Under the pieces are notes generated by a model. It was given only the letters and a program-made list of their open reading frames with translations, was not told the origin of the DNA and made no database searches. Source: Capsulimonas sp. (GTDB lineage Bacteria > Armatimonadota > Armatimonadia > Armatimonadales > Capsulimonadaceae). Taken from it: DNA of 11,048 nt. The DNA is taken from the NCBI GenBank assembly GCA_025963815.1, contig JAOQAA010000111.1, positions 1 to 11,048 on the forward strand. The letters are read 5' to 3'. The translations under genes and the position numbers were made by a program. Positions 1 through 7,278 of the stretch are shown here, in pieces; positions within the stretch are counted from its first letter, which is position 1, and each line of letters opens with the position of its first letter.

Positions 1-511
1 TGTTTCCACTGACATCGGTGGAGCCACCATACATTTCCAAAAGCGCCACCGTATTCGCGGGCGAGTTCAGCATGGCGAGCGTGGTGCATTTGCCGCCGCC
101 GCCGTTCCCATCCGACAGAAGCGAGTCGTTGATAGCGTAAGAAACTTCCGTCCACACCCAGCCGACAGATCCTGCCGGAGGCGCTCCATTGTAGTCGGCC
201 TCCGGGTCATCCGGGCATCGGAAAATACCACGGGATTTCACGTAAGGCCCCACGAAATGCGCCCAACCGCCGCTGAAGCCCTTATCTTCACGCCCCATAG
301 GATAACTCTCGTCATAATCCTGAACGTACTGTATCAGCCCGAGTCCGAGCTGCTTCTGGTTGGAAGCGCAGGAAATCTGGCGGGCTTTTTCGCGGGCCTT
401 GGCGAAGACAGGGAAAAGAATAGCGGCAAGAATCGCGATAATAGCGATAACAACGAGCAATTCAATCAAAGTAAACGCTGACTGGCGAACAGCGCGACGC
501 TTCATGGACAT
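1..511 (-). CDS. DUF1559-family type IV pilin-like / pseudopilin protein, 5' part (3' end outside window)
   Basis: Reading the minus strand from 511 gives about 170 codons with no stop before the window edge. The N-terminus starts [19 protein letters not shown] and continues as a hydrophobic helix rich in V, I and A. This is the prepilin peptidase/N-methylation signal: basic leader, cleavage between A12 and F13, and Glu at +5 (E17). It is followed by a segment with [18 protein letters not shown] and [10 protein letters not shown], typical of DUF1559 proteins of Armatimonadota, Planctomycetota and related phyla. Later come SYAIND and a VALLEMYGG strand. The family's usual C-terminal H-x9-DG motif would lie outside the window. 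ATG 511 is preferred over ATG 505 because GAAGGAG (518-524) sits 6 nt upstream of it. The expected product is a membrane-inserted, processed pseudopilin of a type II secretion or pilus-like machine. Its precise role is unknown, since these proteins usually occur in many copies per genome. Confidence 0.9.
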   Translation of the reverse strand, partial: MSMKRRAVRQSAFTLIELLVVIAIIAILAAILFPVFAKAREKARQISCASNQKQLGLGLIQYVQDYDESYPMGREDKGFSGGWAHFVGPYVKSRGIFRCPDDPEADYNGAPPAGSVGWVWTEVSYAINDSLLSDGNGGGGKCTTLAMLNSPANTVALLEMYGGSTDVSGN

Positions 512-600
512 AATAAACTCCTTCGAATCATAAATAGTGATAGATGCAATAGAATCGATCAATACGGAATCACTGAACCGGTTAGGTACCGCATAAGTTC

Positions 601-629
601 ATTATATGACATCTCTTAGCATCTGTCAA
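601..629 (-). promoter_or_regulatory. Consensus sigma-70 promoter of the pseudopilin gene
   Basis: On the minus strand TTGACA (629-624) and TATAAT (606-601) are separated by exactly 17 bp, a perfect match to both consensus hexamers and to the optimal spacing. Transcription would start near 594, giving a leader of about 80 nt before ATG 511. The sequence match is direct. Activity is inferred. Confidence 0.85.
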
Positions 630-717
630 CAGGAAAATTTTCAAGCGACTGGAGCTCGCTTTTCACAGATCGATCCTGGGCAAAACTATGTATTAAATAT
701 TTCGAAATTACTATCTA

Positions 718-746
718 TTGACTCACATATCGAATCGTGATAGAAT
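718..746 (+). promoter_or_regulatory. Sigma-70 promoter of the secreted-protein gene
   Basis: TTGACT (718-723) and TAGAAT (741-746) are 17 bp apart on the plus strand, matching five of six bases in each hexamer. Transcription would begin near 753 and produce a leader of about 143 nt before ATG 896. The promoter is divergent from the pseudopilin promoter; the two are separated by about 90 bp (630-717) of AT-rich DNA in which nothing further was recognised. Confidence 0.75.
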
Positions 747-810
747 GCACTCGCGCCGCCGCACGAGCAGTACACGGCCGCGTTTCCCACAGCAAGTTCG
801 TGGATATGGC

Positions 811-855
811 GTTTCGCCGCAGGCAATACCCATCGTCTCCAGATTGCGGCGAAAC
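811..855 (+). promoter_or_regulatory. 11-bp hairpin in the long 5' leader of the secreted-protein gene
   Basis: GTTTCGCCGCA (811-821) is perfectly complementary to TGCGGCGAAAC (845-855), with a 23-nt loop. It lies between the promoter at 718-746 and the start at 896, so it should form in the mRNA leader. No U-run follows, so it is not an intrinsic terminator. Just downstream, two similar purine-rich elements occur 22 bp apart: AGTCGAAGGAGA (857-868) and AGTCGAAAGGGA (879-890). The second holds the ribosome site for ATG 896. It matches no riboswitch class I can recognise. A role in mRNA stability or translation control is inference. Confidence 0.5.
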
Positions 856-895
856 AAGTCGAAGGAGACTCGCCACTCAGTCGAAAGGGAAACCA

Positions 896-1489
896 ATGCT
901 CAAGTTTACGAAGACAGTCACCGCGCTCGGCATTTCAGTTCTATTCGCAACTATTGCGTCACAAGACGCACATGCCGTGCAGGCAATCGCCATTGCCGGC
1001 GATAACACCAACGCTCCCAATATCAATTACTCGGGAGGATTTGCGGGCGCGTTCAATCTGAACATCCCGAACGGCTTCCTGCGCAGCAAAGTCGGATTGG
1101 GGTTCGCCCCGAACGTCAAGATCGTCTTCTCGCCGCTCGTCGGCGTCGGCGCTGCCGGCTACAACTTCTTCCCCGCCGCCCAGACGTTCAATCAGGTGCT
1201 GGGAGGCGGCAAGTTTCAGGTGGTGAACAATGTGACCGGCGTGGTCCTGCTCAGCGGCAGTTTCTCGAACGCAATCCTGCACGGGACTAACGGATCATCC
1301 TCGCTTGCACTGACACTCTTGAAGGACAGCGTTCTCTACAACATCCCATCGCCTTTCTTCCCGGGCGGCCTCAGTCCGCAAGCGGGCTCACTCTCCGTTG
1401 AGTTCGTCTCCACTGCCCCAGTCTCCGCCGCCTCTACAGGTTTCGGCGGATTTAAGGCAAATGACGGCATTACGTTCGCCGTTCATTAG
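896..1489 (+). CDS. Small secreted protein of unknown function
   Basis: The product is 197 residues. I chose ATG 896 over the longer in-frame start at 737 because it is preceded by AAAGGGA with a 5-nt spacer, and because it starts directly with a signal peptide. Residues 1-27 have a basic n-region (MLKFTK), a hydrophobic core and a likely signal peptidase I site after AHA27. The upstream extension also overlaps the -10 box. The mature part is low in charge and rich in G, S, N, A, V and F, with predicted beta-strand character and phrases such as TGVVLLSGSFSNAILHG. These resemble the beta-rich ectodomains seen in many PEP-CTERM-type exported proteins. However, the C-terminus (ending GITFAVH) has no PEP motif, membrane helix or arginine cluster, so no sorting anchor is present. 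The family is not recognised and no function is assigned. It is a single-gene unit with its own promoter and terminator. Confidence 0.8.
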   Translation: MLKFTKTVTALGISVLFATIASQDAHAVQAIAIAGDNTNAPNINYSGGFAGAFNLNIPNGFLRSKVGLGFAPNVKIVFSPLVGVGAAGYNFFPAAQTFNQVLGGGKFQVVNNVTGVVLLSGSFSNAILHGTNGSSSLALTLLKDSVLYNIPSPFFPGGLSPQAGSLSVEFVSTAPVSAASTGFGGFKANDGITFAVH

Positions 1490-1506
1490 AAATGGCTGAC
1501 GCAGCG

Positions 1507-1543
1507 CAGGCCCCGTATCCATGGAGGGAACGGGGCCTGTTTT
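1507..1543 (+). terminator. Intrinsic terminator after the secreted-protein gene
   Basis: CAGGCCCCGT (1507-1516) pairs perfectly with ACGGGGCCTG (1530-1539) across a 13-nt loop and is followed directly by TTTT (1540-1543). This is a textbook Rho-independent terminator 18 bp after the stop at 1489. Because smc ends convergently at 1553, the hairpin may also protect smc mRNA, but in that direction no T-run follows it. Confidence 0.85.
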
Positions 1544-1552
1544 GCTTGGGAT

Positions 1553-4500
1553 TTATCCGGCGGCTTCCGCCGCGACTTTGGGGCGTCGGCCATTCGTTGT
1601 CTTGGGTTTGGGCTGAGTCTGGGGAGTGTCGCCGTCTTCGAGGCCGGGAGGGGCCTGCATGCTGAGGACGCGGGAGATGCCGGGTTCCTGCATGGTGACG
1701 CCGTACCAGAGCGGGGCGGCTTCCATGGTGGTGGGGTTGTGGGTGATGATGATGAACTGGGAGCGGACGCCGAACTCGCGGAGCAGTTCGGCGAACCGTT
1801 CGACGTTGGCGCCGTCGAGCGGCGCATCGACTTCGTCCATCACGACAAACGGGCTGGGCTTGACCTGAAGGAAGGCGAAGAGCAGCGCGGCGGCGGTGAG
1901 GGCGCGCTCGCCGCCGGAAAGCAGCGCGAGGTTCTGGCGCTTCTTGCCGGGCGGCTGCACCATGATGTCGATGCCAGTTTCGAGAATGTCGTTCGGGTCG
2001 GTCAGGACGAGATCGGTCTTACCGCCCTGGAACAGACGAGTGAAGATCTCGTCGAAGGCTTTCGCGACGGCGTGGAATGTTTCTAGGAAGACGCCGCGCG
2101 TGGATTCGTCGATTTCGCGAATGGCCTCCAAAAGCTTTTCGCGGCCTTCATCCAGGTCCGCGCGCTGGGTGGTCAGGAACTCAAAGCGTGTGGAGACTTC
2201 CTCGTACTCTTCGATGGCGGCGGTGTTGACCTCGCCCATGCTCTTGATCTCGCGGCGCAGGCGGCCGACTTCCTGCGGGGAGCCGTCGGTGACTTCCGGG
2301 TCTTCGGGCATCGCCATCGCCTGCTCGGAGTCGATCTCGTATTCGTCCCAAAGACGGCCGGCGTACTGGCCGCGCTGGACTTCCAGGCGCGCTTCCTTCA
2401 GCTCGGCCTTGTGCAGGATCTCGGCGGTCTCGGCGCGGGCGGCGTCGGCGGCGCGCATCTCCTGGCCGAGGGCGCCCGCCTGACGGCGCAGCTCCTCGCG
2501 GACGATCTGCTGCTCGTCCAAACGAACCTTGGCGAGGTCGCGCGCTTTCGCGGCCTCGGCGCTTTCGGCGTCCCGGTCTCCCGTTTGGCCTTCGAGTGAA
2601 TTGTGCTCGGCGTGCGCGTCCCGGCTTTGCTGGGTCTTGCGCTCATGCTGCCCGGCGATCTGATCCAGTTCGGACTGCGCGCCGCGCAGGGATCGCGAGA
2701 GGCTGGCGACACGTTCGCTCTCGGTCGCGAGGCTGATCCGAACGGCGGTCAGATCCCCTTGCAGGGCGTCACGCTCGGCGATCAGGGCCCGAATCTCTTC
2801 CGTCTCAGTCGCCATCGCGTCGTCCACGCCGGCGGTCTCGACGCCCGCACTCGCGAGCGCCTCGGCGGCGGCGGCGGCCTGCGCGCGGCCCTGGGCGAGC
2901 GAGGACTGGCTGGTCTCCATGCGGCGGGCGCTGGCGTCGCGCTGATCGGCGCTGCGCTTGGCCTCGTTTCCGGCAAAGTCCACACGACGCGACGCCTCGC
3001 TCGCCGCGAGCTGCGCGGCCTGCCGCGCGTTCTGCGCCTCGGACAATGCCCGGTCAGCAGCCTCGCGCGCCGCTTCGGCGGCCTTCACGTCTTCTCGTCG
3101 ACCCGACAGTTCTTTTTCGCTTGCAGTCAGATCAGCCTTGAGGCCAGCGATCTCCGTCTTACGCCCGAGGATCTGGCCCGCGCCGCGTCCGGTCTGACGT
3201 CCGCCGCTCATCGCGCCGTTCGGGGAAATCAGTTCGCCGGTCAGGGTAACGATTCTATTCCAGCCACGCGCGACTTGCGAGGCGGCCAGAGCGTGGTCCA
3301 TCGTTTCGCAGATGAAGAAGCGGCCCATCAGCGTTTCCAGCGCGGCCCGGAAACGCGGCTGGAATTCCACTAACTCTAATGCCGTTCCCAGGACGCCCGG
3401 CATCGCGGCGGCGCGGCCCAGCTCCAGGCCATCCCGGTGCGGACGCATTCGGTTGAGCGGAAGGAACGTTGCGCGGCCGGCGCGGTTCTGGTAGAGGAAG
3501 TCAATGGCGGCCTTGGCGTCGGCCTCGGTGTCCGTGATGATGTCCTGAAGGCTTCCGGCGAGGGCGGTTTCGAAGGCGATTTCATAACCCGGCGGCGCGA
3601 CAAAGGCGTCGGCGACCACCGTGAAGTTTCCATGGAGATTACCGCGCTTGCGGGCGTCGGCCACAGCGCGCACGCCCTGATGATATCCCTCTTGGGCATT
3701 CTCCAGATCCTGAAGCGTGCGCAGGCGTGTGCTCACGCCCACGGACTTGGACTGTGCGGCGTTCAGCGCATTCTGCGCGGTATGTACGGCGAGGCGCGCG
3801 GCGTCACGCGCAGCCTGCGCGTCGGCGACGGCCTTTTCGGCTTCGGCGAGCGCGACGCGCGTTGTCTGCACGGCGTCGCGCGAGCTTTCCACCTCGGCGG
3901 CGCGCAGGCGCGCGTTCTCGGCGTGGCGCTCCCACTCTTCCTTCAGCGTCGGTAGGCCCGATTCCAGCTCCGAGACGCGCGCCTCGGCGCGGGCCAGGTC
4001 GGCCTGACGCGCGGCCTGCTGGCGCGCCAGCGCGAGCGACTCTTGCCGCCGCCGCTCGCTTTGTTTATTGAGCTGATTGATCCGTTCGGAGAGCCCCTGC
4101 CCGGCGCCTTGACGCTCCCCGACCTGTGCCCGCAGCGCCGCTTCCGTGGTCTGCGCCGTGGCCAGCTCCTTGCGGATTTCGTCTAGCTCGCCAGATAATC
4201 GAGTGCGCCGCGCCGCCAGTCCTTCTAACTCCTGCGCGAGCAGGTTCAGAGACGACTCCAGCCCCTTGGCTCTTTGTCCCGCCAGCGCCCGCTGGCTTTC
4301 CGCACGCTCCGCATGCGAGAGCGCCCGCTGATACGCCTCGCGCCGCGCTTCCAATTCGCGCTCAGCTTCGGCGAGCTTTGCGCCAATCTCCTGCGACCGC
4401 TCCTGCGCCGCCGCGTTGGCCGCATTCTGCTGCGCGATCTTCGCCTGCGCCCCCTCGCGCGTCTTGCGCGTGACGGTCAGTTCCCCATCCGCCCAGCGCA

Positions 4501-5200
4501 GATCGACAATCAAGAGATTCGTCTCGATTGCGCGCAGACGCGTTTTCAATTTGATAAAGATCGCGGCCCGCTCGGACTGCTCGCGCAGCGGTTCCAGGCG
4601 CCCGTCGATCTCGCCAATAATGTCGCGCACGCGCTGCAAGTTGGCTTCGGTCGAATCCAATTTGCGCAGCGCCTCGCGCTTCTTCACGCGATACTTCTTA
4701 ATTCCCGCCGCTTCTTCAAAGAGTCCGCGCCGGTCCTCGGGATTGACCGAAAGGACGGCGTCGATCTCGCTCTGGTTGACCAGCGAGTACGCCTCGCGGC
4801 CGACACCAGTGTCGAGAAACAGCTCGTAGATATCTTTAAGACGGCAGGGGACTTTGTTGAGAAAATATTCGCCGTCGCCCGTGCGGTAGGCGCGGCGGGT
4901 GATGGTGACTTCGTCGAAGTTGACGGGCAGGCCGCCATCGGAGTTGTCGACGGTCAGCGACACCTCAGCCATTCCCATCGGACGCCGCTTATCGCTGCCC
5001 GAAAAGATCACATCCGTCGCGCGCGTGCCGCGCACGGCCGAAGCCTTCTGCTCGCCCAAAACCCACAGAATCGCGTCGGCGATATTGCTCTTGCCGGACC
5101 CATTGGGCCCGACCACCGCCGTGACGCCTTCGGAGAACTCGATGAGGGTTTTGTCAGCGAACGTTTTGAAGCCCTGAAGTTGGAGGCGCTTGAGGTGCAT
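1553..5200 (-). CDS. smc: Chromosome segregation protein SMC
   Basis: This is a full-length bacterial condensin ATPase of 1215 residues, close to the usual ~1150-1200. It dimerises through a hinge, folds back through antiparallel coiled coils and binds DNA with the kleisin ScpA and ScpB to condense and segregate the chromosome. Visible in order: the MHLKRLQLQGFKTFADK start; Walker A GPNGSGKSN (31-39); a first coiled coil rich in A, E, R and Q (about 165-500); the SMC hinge from about GYHQGV (505) to about 665, including GSLQDIITDTEADAKAAIDFL; a second coiled coil (about 670-1010); the ABC signature LLSGGERAL (SGGER 1095-1099); Walker B VVMDEVDAPLD (D1122, E1123); and a short basic, proline-rich tail. 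All catalytic motifs are intact. ATG 5200 matches the family start. A TTG at 5239 would add 13 residues but is the -35 box of the promoter. No scpA or scpB is adjacent. Confidence 0.97.
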   Translation of the reverse strand: MHLKRLQLQGFKTFADKTLIEFSEGVTAVVGPNGSGKSNIADAILWVLGEQKASAVRGTRATDVIFSGSDKRRPMGMAEVSLTVDNSDGGLPVNFDEVTITRRAYRTGDGEYFLNKVPCRLKDIYELFLDTGVGREAYSLVNQSEIDAVLSVNPEDRRGLFEEAAGIKKYRVKKREALRKLDSTEANLQRVRDIIGEIDGRLEPLREQSERAAIFIKLKTRLRAIETNLLIVDLRWADGELTVTRKTREGAQAKIAQQNAANAAAQERSQEIGAKLAEAERELEARREAYQRALSHAERAESQRALAGQRAKGLESSLNLLAQELEGLAARRTRLSGELDEIRKELATAQTTEAALRAQVGERQGAGQGLSERINQLNKQSERRRQESLALARQQAARQADLARAEARVSELESGLPTLKEEWERHAENARLRAAEVESSRDAVQTTRVALAEAEKAVADAQAARDAARLAVHTAQNALNAAQSKSVGVSTRLRTLQDLENAQEGYHQGVRAVADARKRGNLHGNFTVVADAFVAPPGYEIAFETALAGSLQDIITDTEADAKAAIDFLYQNRAGRATFLPLNRMRPHRDGLELGRAAAMPGVLGTALELVEFQPRFRAALETLMGRFFICETMDHALAASQVARGWNRIVTLTGELISPNGAMSGGRQTGRGAGQILGRKTEIAGLKADLTASEKELSGRREDVKAAEAAREAADRALSEAQNARQAAQLAASEASRRVDFAGNEAKRSADQRDASARRMETSQSSLAQGRAQAAAAAEALASAGVETAGVDDAMATETEEIRALIAERDALQGDLTAVRISLATESERVASLSRSLRGAQSELDQIAGQHERKTQQSRDAHAEHNSLEGQTGDRDAESAEAAKARDLAKVRLDEQQIVREELRRQAGALGQEMRAADAARAETAEILHKAELKEARLEVQRGQYAGRLWDEYEIDSEQAMAMPEDPEVTDGSPQEVGRLRREIKSMGEVNTAAIEEYEEVSTRFEFLTTQRADLDEGREKLLEAIREIDESTRGVFLETFHAVAKAFDEIFTRLFQGGKTDLVLTDPNDILETGIDIMVQPPGKKRQNLALLSGGERALTAAALLFAFLQVKPSPFVVMDEVDAPLDGANVERFAELLREFGVRSQFIIITHNPTTMEAAPLWYGVTMQEPGISRVLSMQAPPGLEDGDTPQTQPKPKTTNGRRPKVAAEAAG

Positions 5201-5210
5201 TGCTCCTTGA

Positions 5211-5239
5211 ATTATAGCAGAATCAGGAGGAAGTGTCAA
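5211..5239 (-). promoter_or_regulatory. Perfect sigma-70 promoter immediately upstream of smc
   Basis: On the minus strand TTGACA (5239-5234), a 17-bp spacer and TATAAT (5216-5211) match the consensus exactly. The -10 box ends only 10 bp before ATG 5200. A start 7-8 bp after it would leave a leader of about 3-4 nt. The AAGGAG at 5208-5203 is just 2 nt from the ATG and would be partly or wholly excluded from the mRNA. smc therefore appears to have its own promoter, separate from the araC-type gene upstream on the same strand. Confidence 0.85.
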
Positions 5240-5268
5240 AAAGCAAGCAGACGAGCAAATAAGTGCGA

Positions 5269-6204
5269 TTAATTCCTTGCTGGGACGCTATTTCGCGCGG
5301 CGTCCCGGTAGCGTTTTGGGGCGCTCCCCATCACCCGCTTGAAGGCGTTGCTAAAGGCGCTTTCAGACGTATAGCCAAGCGACATTCCGAGATCGGAAAT
5401 CGTTGTGTCTTCTTCCCGCAAGGCGTGCTCGGCGAGGCGCATTCGCCAGTTGAGCAGGTATGTGAGTGGAGGAACGCCGGCCACGCTCTTGAAACGCACG
5501 GTGAATGTAGTCCGCGACATGGCCGCCGCCCTGGCAAGTTCCTCCAGTCCCCATGCCTTGCCGGGATCACCATGCATCAGGCGCAGCACTGGAGCAATCT
5601 CGGGATCGCTCAGAGCCTTTAACCACCCAAGCGGCAAGGATTCGGAATCGGCCAGATAGGCGCGCAGAAGCTGGACAAACATCAACTGCGCAAGCTGCGC
5701 CGACGCCACATTCGCCCCTGGGAGCTCCGCAGTTTGTTCATGCACCAGCTGATCGAGCAGCCATTGCAGGACCGCCGTCTGCGGCGAAGAGGCCCGTACG
5801 TGAATTAGCGGCGGCAGGACATCGGCCAGCAGACGTCGACTGGCCGGATCCAATCGAACATGGCAGCCGATCTGAACGCAGTCGTCGCCATCCCCCACCT
5901 GCGCGATCCGACTCTTTTTGCCGGCGAACACGGTGACCGCGTCCAGCGGCTCTACCGTCAAATCACTGGCGAGCACGAAGGAGCGCTGCGCCGACACCAA
6001 AAACATATCCCCTGCTTCGATACGCACCGGCGCCTCAAGCCCGTCGATGCTGAGCCAGCAGCTCCCCTTCACCAACGCGAAAAATTTCATCTTTTCCGGC
6101 GGCGGAAAGCGCATCGCCCACGGACCGCCCGCCGTGAAGCCGCCGGAAACGACGGTCTGAGCATTCGTCAGCTTGAGGATATCGGAAAATGGATCAACAA
6201 TCAT
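5269..6204 (-). CDS. AraC-family transcriptional regulator with N-terminal cupin domain
   Basis: With the start at 6204 the protein has 311 residues. Residues 1 to about 190 form a cupin-type sensor domain of the AraC-binding/Cupin_6 kind: MIVDPFSDILKL, then GGPWAMRFPPPEKMKFFALVKGSCWL, then GDMFLVSAQRSFVLAS. Residues about 201-303 are the double helix-turn-helix domain: a first HTH around LEELARAAAMSRTTFTVRFK and a second around ISDLGMSLGYTSESAFSNAFKR, followed by PKRYR. This is the classic AraC/XylS C-terminus. An in-frame ATG at 6243 would add 13 residues (MRQNPYYLRHNTE). Neither start has a strong ribosome site, so 6204 is chosen because similar regulators begin at MxxDP. The gene is divergent from the SDR-SDR-AKR operon. 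By family precedent (for example YqhC beside the aldehyde reductase gene yqhD in E. coli) it probably activates that operon in response to a small ligand. The ligand is unknown. Confidence 0.9.
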   Translation of the reverse strand: MIVDPFSDILKLTNAQTVVSGGFTAGGPWAMRFPPPEKMKFFALVKGSCWLSIDGLEAPVRIEAGDMFLVSAQRSFVLASDLTVEPLDAVTVFAGKKSRIAQVGDGDDCVQIGCHVRLDPASRRLLADVLPPLIHVRASSPQTAVLQWLLDQLVHEQTAELPGANVASAQLAQLMFVQLLRAYLADSESLPLGWLKALSDPEIAPVLRLMHGDPGKAWGLEELARAAAMSRTTFTVRFKSVAGVPPLTYLLNWRMRLAEHALREEDTTISDLGMSLGYTSESAFSNAFKRVMGSAPKRYRDAARNSVPARN

Positions 6205-6206
6205 TT

Positions 6207-6231
6207 CCGTATTATGGCGCAAGTAATACGG
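6207..6231. promoter_or_regulatory. 25-bp dyad, candidate operator or leader hairpin of the regulator gene
   Basis: CCGTATTA (6207-6214) and TAATACGG (6224-6231) are a perfect 8-bp inverted repeat with a 9-bp spacer. It ends 2 bp before the regulator's ATG at 6204 and lies next to a TTGACG hexamer (6235-6240) that points to the reductase operon. As DNA it could be an autoregulatory operator. As RNA it would place a stem right at the regulator's start codon. If the regulator actually starts at 6243, the repeat lies inside its coding sequence. The repeat is seen directly. Its function is inferred. Confidence 0.45.
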
Positions 6232-6253
6232 ATTTTGACGCATTCATCGTTCA

Positions 6254-6280
6254 GTACACCAGGGGTACACTGGGAGTACA
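6254..6280. promoter_or_regulatory. Three GTACA repeats at 11-bp intervals in the divergent control region
   Basis: GTACA occurs at 6254, 6265 and 6276, exactly 11 bp apart; the first two are extended to GTACAC. They lie on one face of the helix between the regulator and the oxidoreductase operon. AraC-type proteins usually bind direct repeats spaced by one or two turns, so these are good candidates for activator sites. The middle copy contains TACACT (6266-6271), a possible -10 box for the operon with only a poor -35 (TTCATC, 6243-6248), as expected for an activator-dependent promoter. The promoter assignment is tentative. Confidence 0.5.
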
Positions 6281-6301
6281 GAAATTGAGGAGGCGAACCC
6301 C

Positions 6302-7264
6302 ATGACCAATTTGCAAAAACCGGTCGGCTCAAAATTCGGAGCGGCTTCCACGGCCGCTGAAGTTATCGAGGGAATTGACCTGTCCGGCAAGACCGCGATC
6401 GTCACCGGCGGCTACTCCGGTCTCGGTCTGGAGACGGCGCGGGCGCTGCGCTCCGCCGGCGCCCAGGTGATCGTCCCGGCGCGTGACCTTAATAAAGCAG
6501 CAGCAGCACTCGCGGGAATTGAAGGTGTCCAGATCGAGCCGATGGACCTGATCGATCCGGCGTCCATTAACGCCTTCGCCCAGAGGTTTCTCGCCTCCGG
6601 CCAGCCGCTGCACATTCTGGTGAATAGCGCTGGGATCATGGCCGGCCCCTTGGCGCGCGACGCGCGGGGATATGAGGCGCAGTTCGCGACCAACCATCTC
6701 GGGCACTTCCAACTTGTGAGACAATTGTGGCCCGCTCTGCTCCAGGCGAACGGCGCCCGGGTCGTCTCAGTATCCTCCTGGGGCCACCGACGTTCTCCCG
6801 TCATATTTGAAGACCCCAACTTCGAACGCCGCGAGTATGAAGGATGGGCGGCCTACGGCCAATCGAAAACGGCCAATATTCTTTTTGCCCTGGAGCTGGA
6901 CAAGAGGGGCAAGTCAGACGGCGTGCGGGCCTTTTCCCTGCATCCCGGCAGCATCGTCGGCACGGGGCTCCAAAAGCATGTGTCGCACGAGGAACTGCGG
7001 GCGTTCGGAGTAATCGACGAAAACGGCAACCAGATCCTGGACCCGGCGCGGCAGATGAAGACCGTCGAGCAGGGCGCGGCGACCAGCGTCTGGTGCGCCG
7101 TGAGTGCGCAGCTTGATGGCATGGGCGGCGTCTATTGTGAAAATTGTGAGGTCGCAGAATTGTATGACGACAAGTCGCCTCAATCGTTCGGCGTGATGCC
7201 TTATGCAGTCGATCCCGAAGCGGCGGAACGTCTCTGGACTCTGAGCGAACAGCTCACTTTGTAG
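6302..7264 (+). CDS. SDR-family NAD(P)-dependent oxidoreductase (retinol-dehydrogenase-like)
   Basis: A 320-residue short-chain dehydrogenase/reductase. The Rossmann cofactor site is TGGYSGLG (35-42), and the structural motif is NSAG (108-111). The catalytic set is complete: N131, serine in VSVSSWG (S158/S159), Y185 and K189 in YGQSK. The extended C-terminal half after the catalytic lysine, with LHPGSIVGTGL, and the segment FEDPNFERREYEGWAAYGQSK resemble the retinol dehydrogenase/WW-domain-oxidoreductase-like SDR group. These reduce or oxidise carbonyl/alcohol pairs. The actual substrate cannot be read from sequence. ATG 6302 has a strong GAGGAGG (6286-6292) 9 nt upstream. It is the first gene of a three-gene operon, followed after 14 bp by a second SDR, and divergent from the AraC-type regulator. 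It is a soluble cytoplasmic protein with no signal peptide. Confidence 0.92.
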   Translation: MTNLQKPVGSKFGAASTAAEVIEGIDLSGKTAIVTGGYSGLGLETARALRSAGAQVIVPARDLNKAAAALAGIEGVQIEPMDLIDPASINAFAQRFLASGQPLHILVNSAGIMAGPLARDARGYEAQFATNHLGHFQLVRQLWPALLQANGARVVSVSSWGHRRSPVIFEDPNFERREYEGWAAYGQSKTANILFALELDKRGKSDGVRAFSLHPGSIVGTGLQKHVSHEELRAFGVIDENGNQILDPARQMKTVEQGAATSVWCAVSAQLDGMGGVYCENCEVAELYDDKSPQSFGVMPYAVDPEAAERLWTLSEQLTL

Positions 7265-7278
7265 GAGAGGGAGAATTT

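Noticed and set aside
811..890. c-di-GMP or other known riboswitch in the secreted-protein leader
   Set aside because: The hallmark core sequences of the classes I can recall are absent; only a simple hairpin and a purine-rich repeat are visible.
737..895. Longer start at ATG 737 for the secreted-protein gene
   Set aside because: The added 53 residues are arginine-rich with no family look, begin upstream of the -10 box, and would bury the signal peptide. ATG 896 has a good ribosome site.
2603..3373. Open frame of 256 codons on the plus strand inside smc
   Set aside because: Antisense shadow of the SMC hinge and second coiled coil, with no ribosome site and low-complexity composition.
5201..5239. 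Longer smc start at TTG 5239 adding 13 residues
   Set aside because: The TTG is the -35 hexamer of a perfect promoter and the extension contains the -10 box. The family N-terminus begins at MHLKRLQLQGF (5200).
5240..5268. Terminator between the regulator gene and smc
   Set aside because: A short T-run is present on the minus strand, but no convincing stem precedes it.
4274..5272. Long open frame (332 codons) on the plus strand opposite the 5' end of smc
   Set aside because: It lies fully antisense to conserved SMC motifs in GC-rich codons. Its protein has no recognisable domain, and it runs through the smc promoter.
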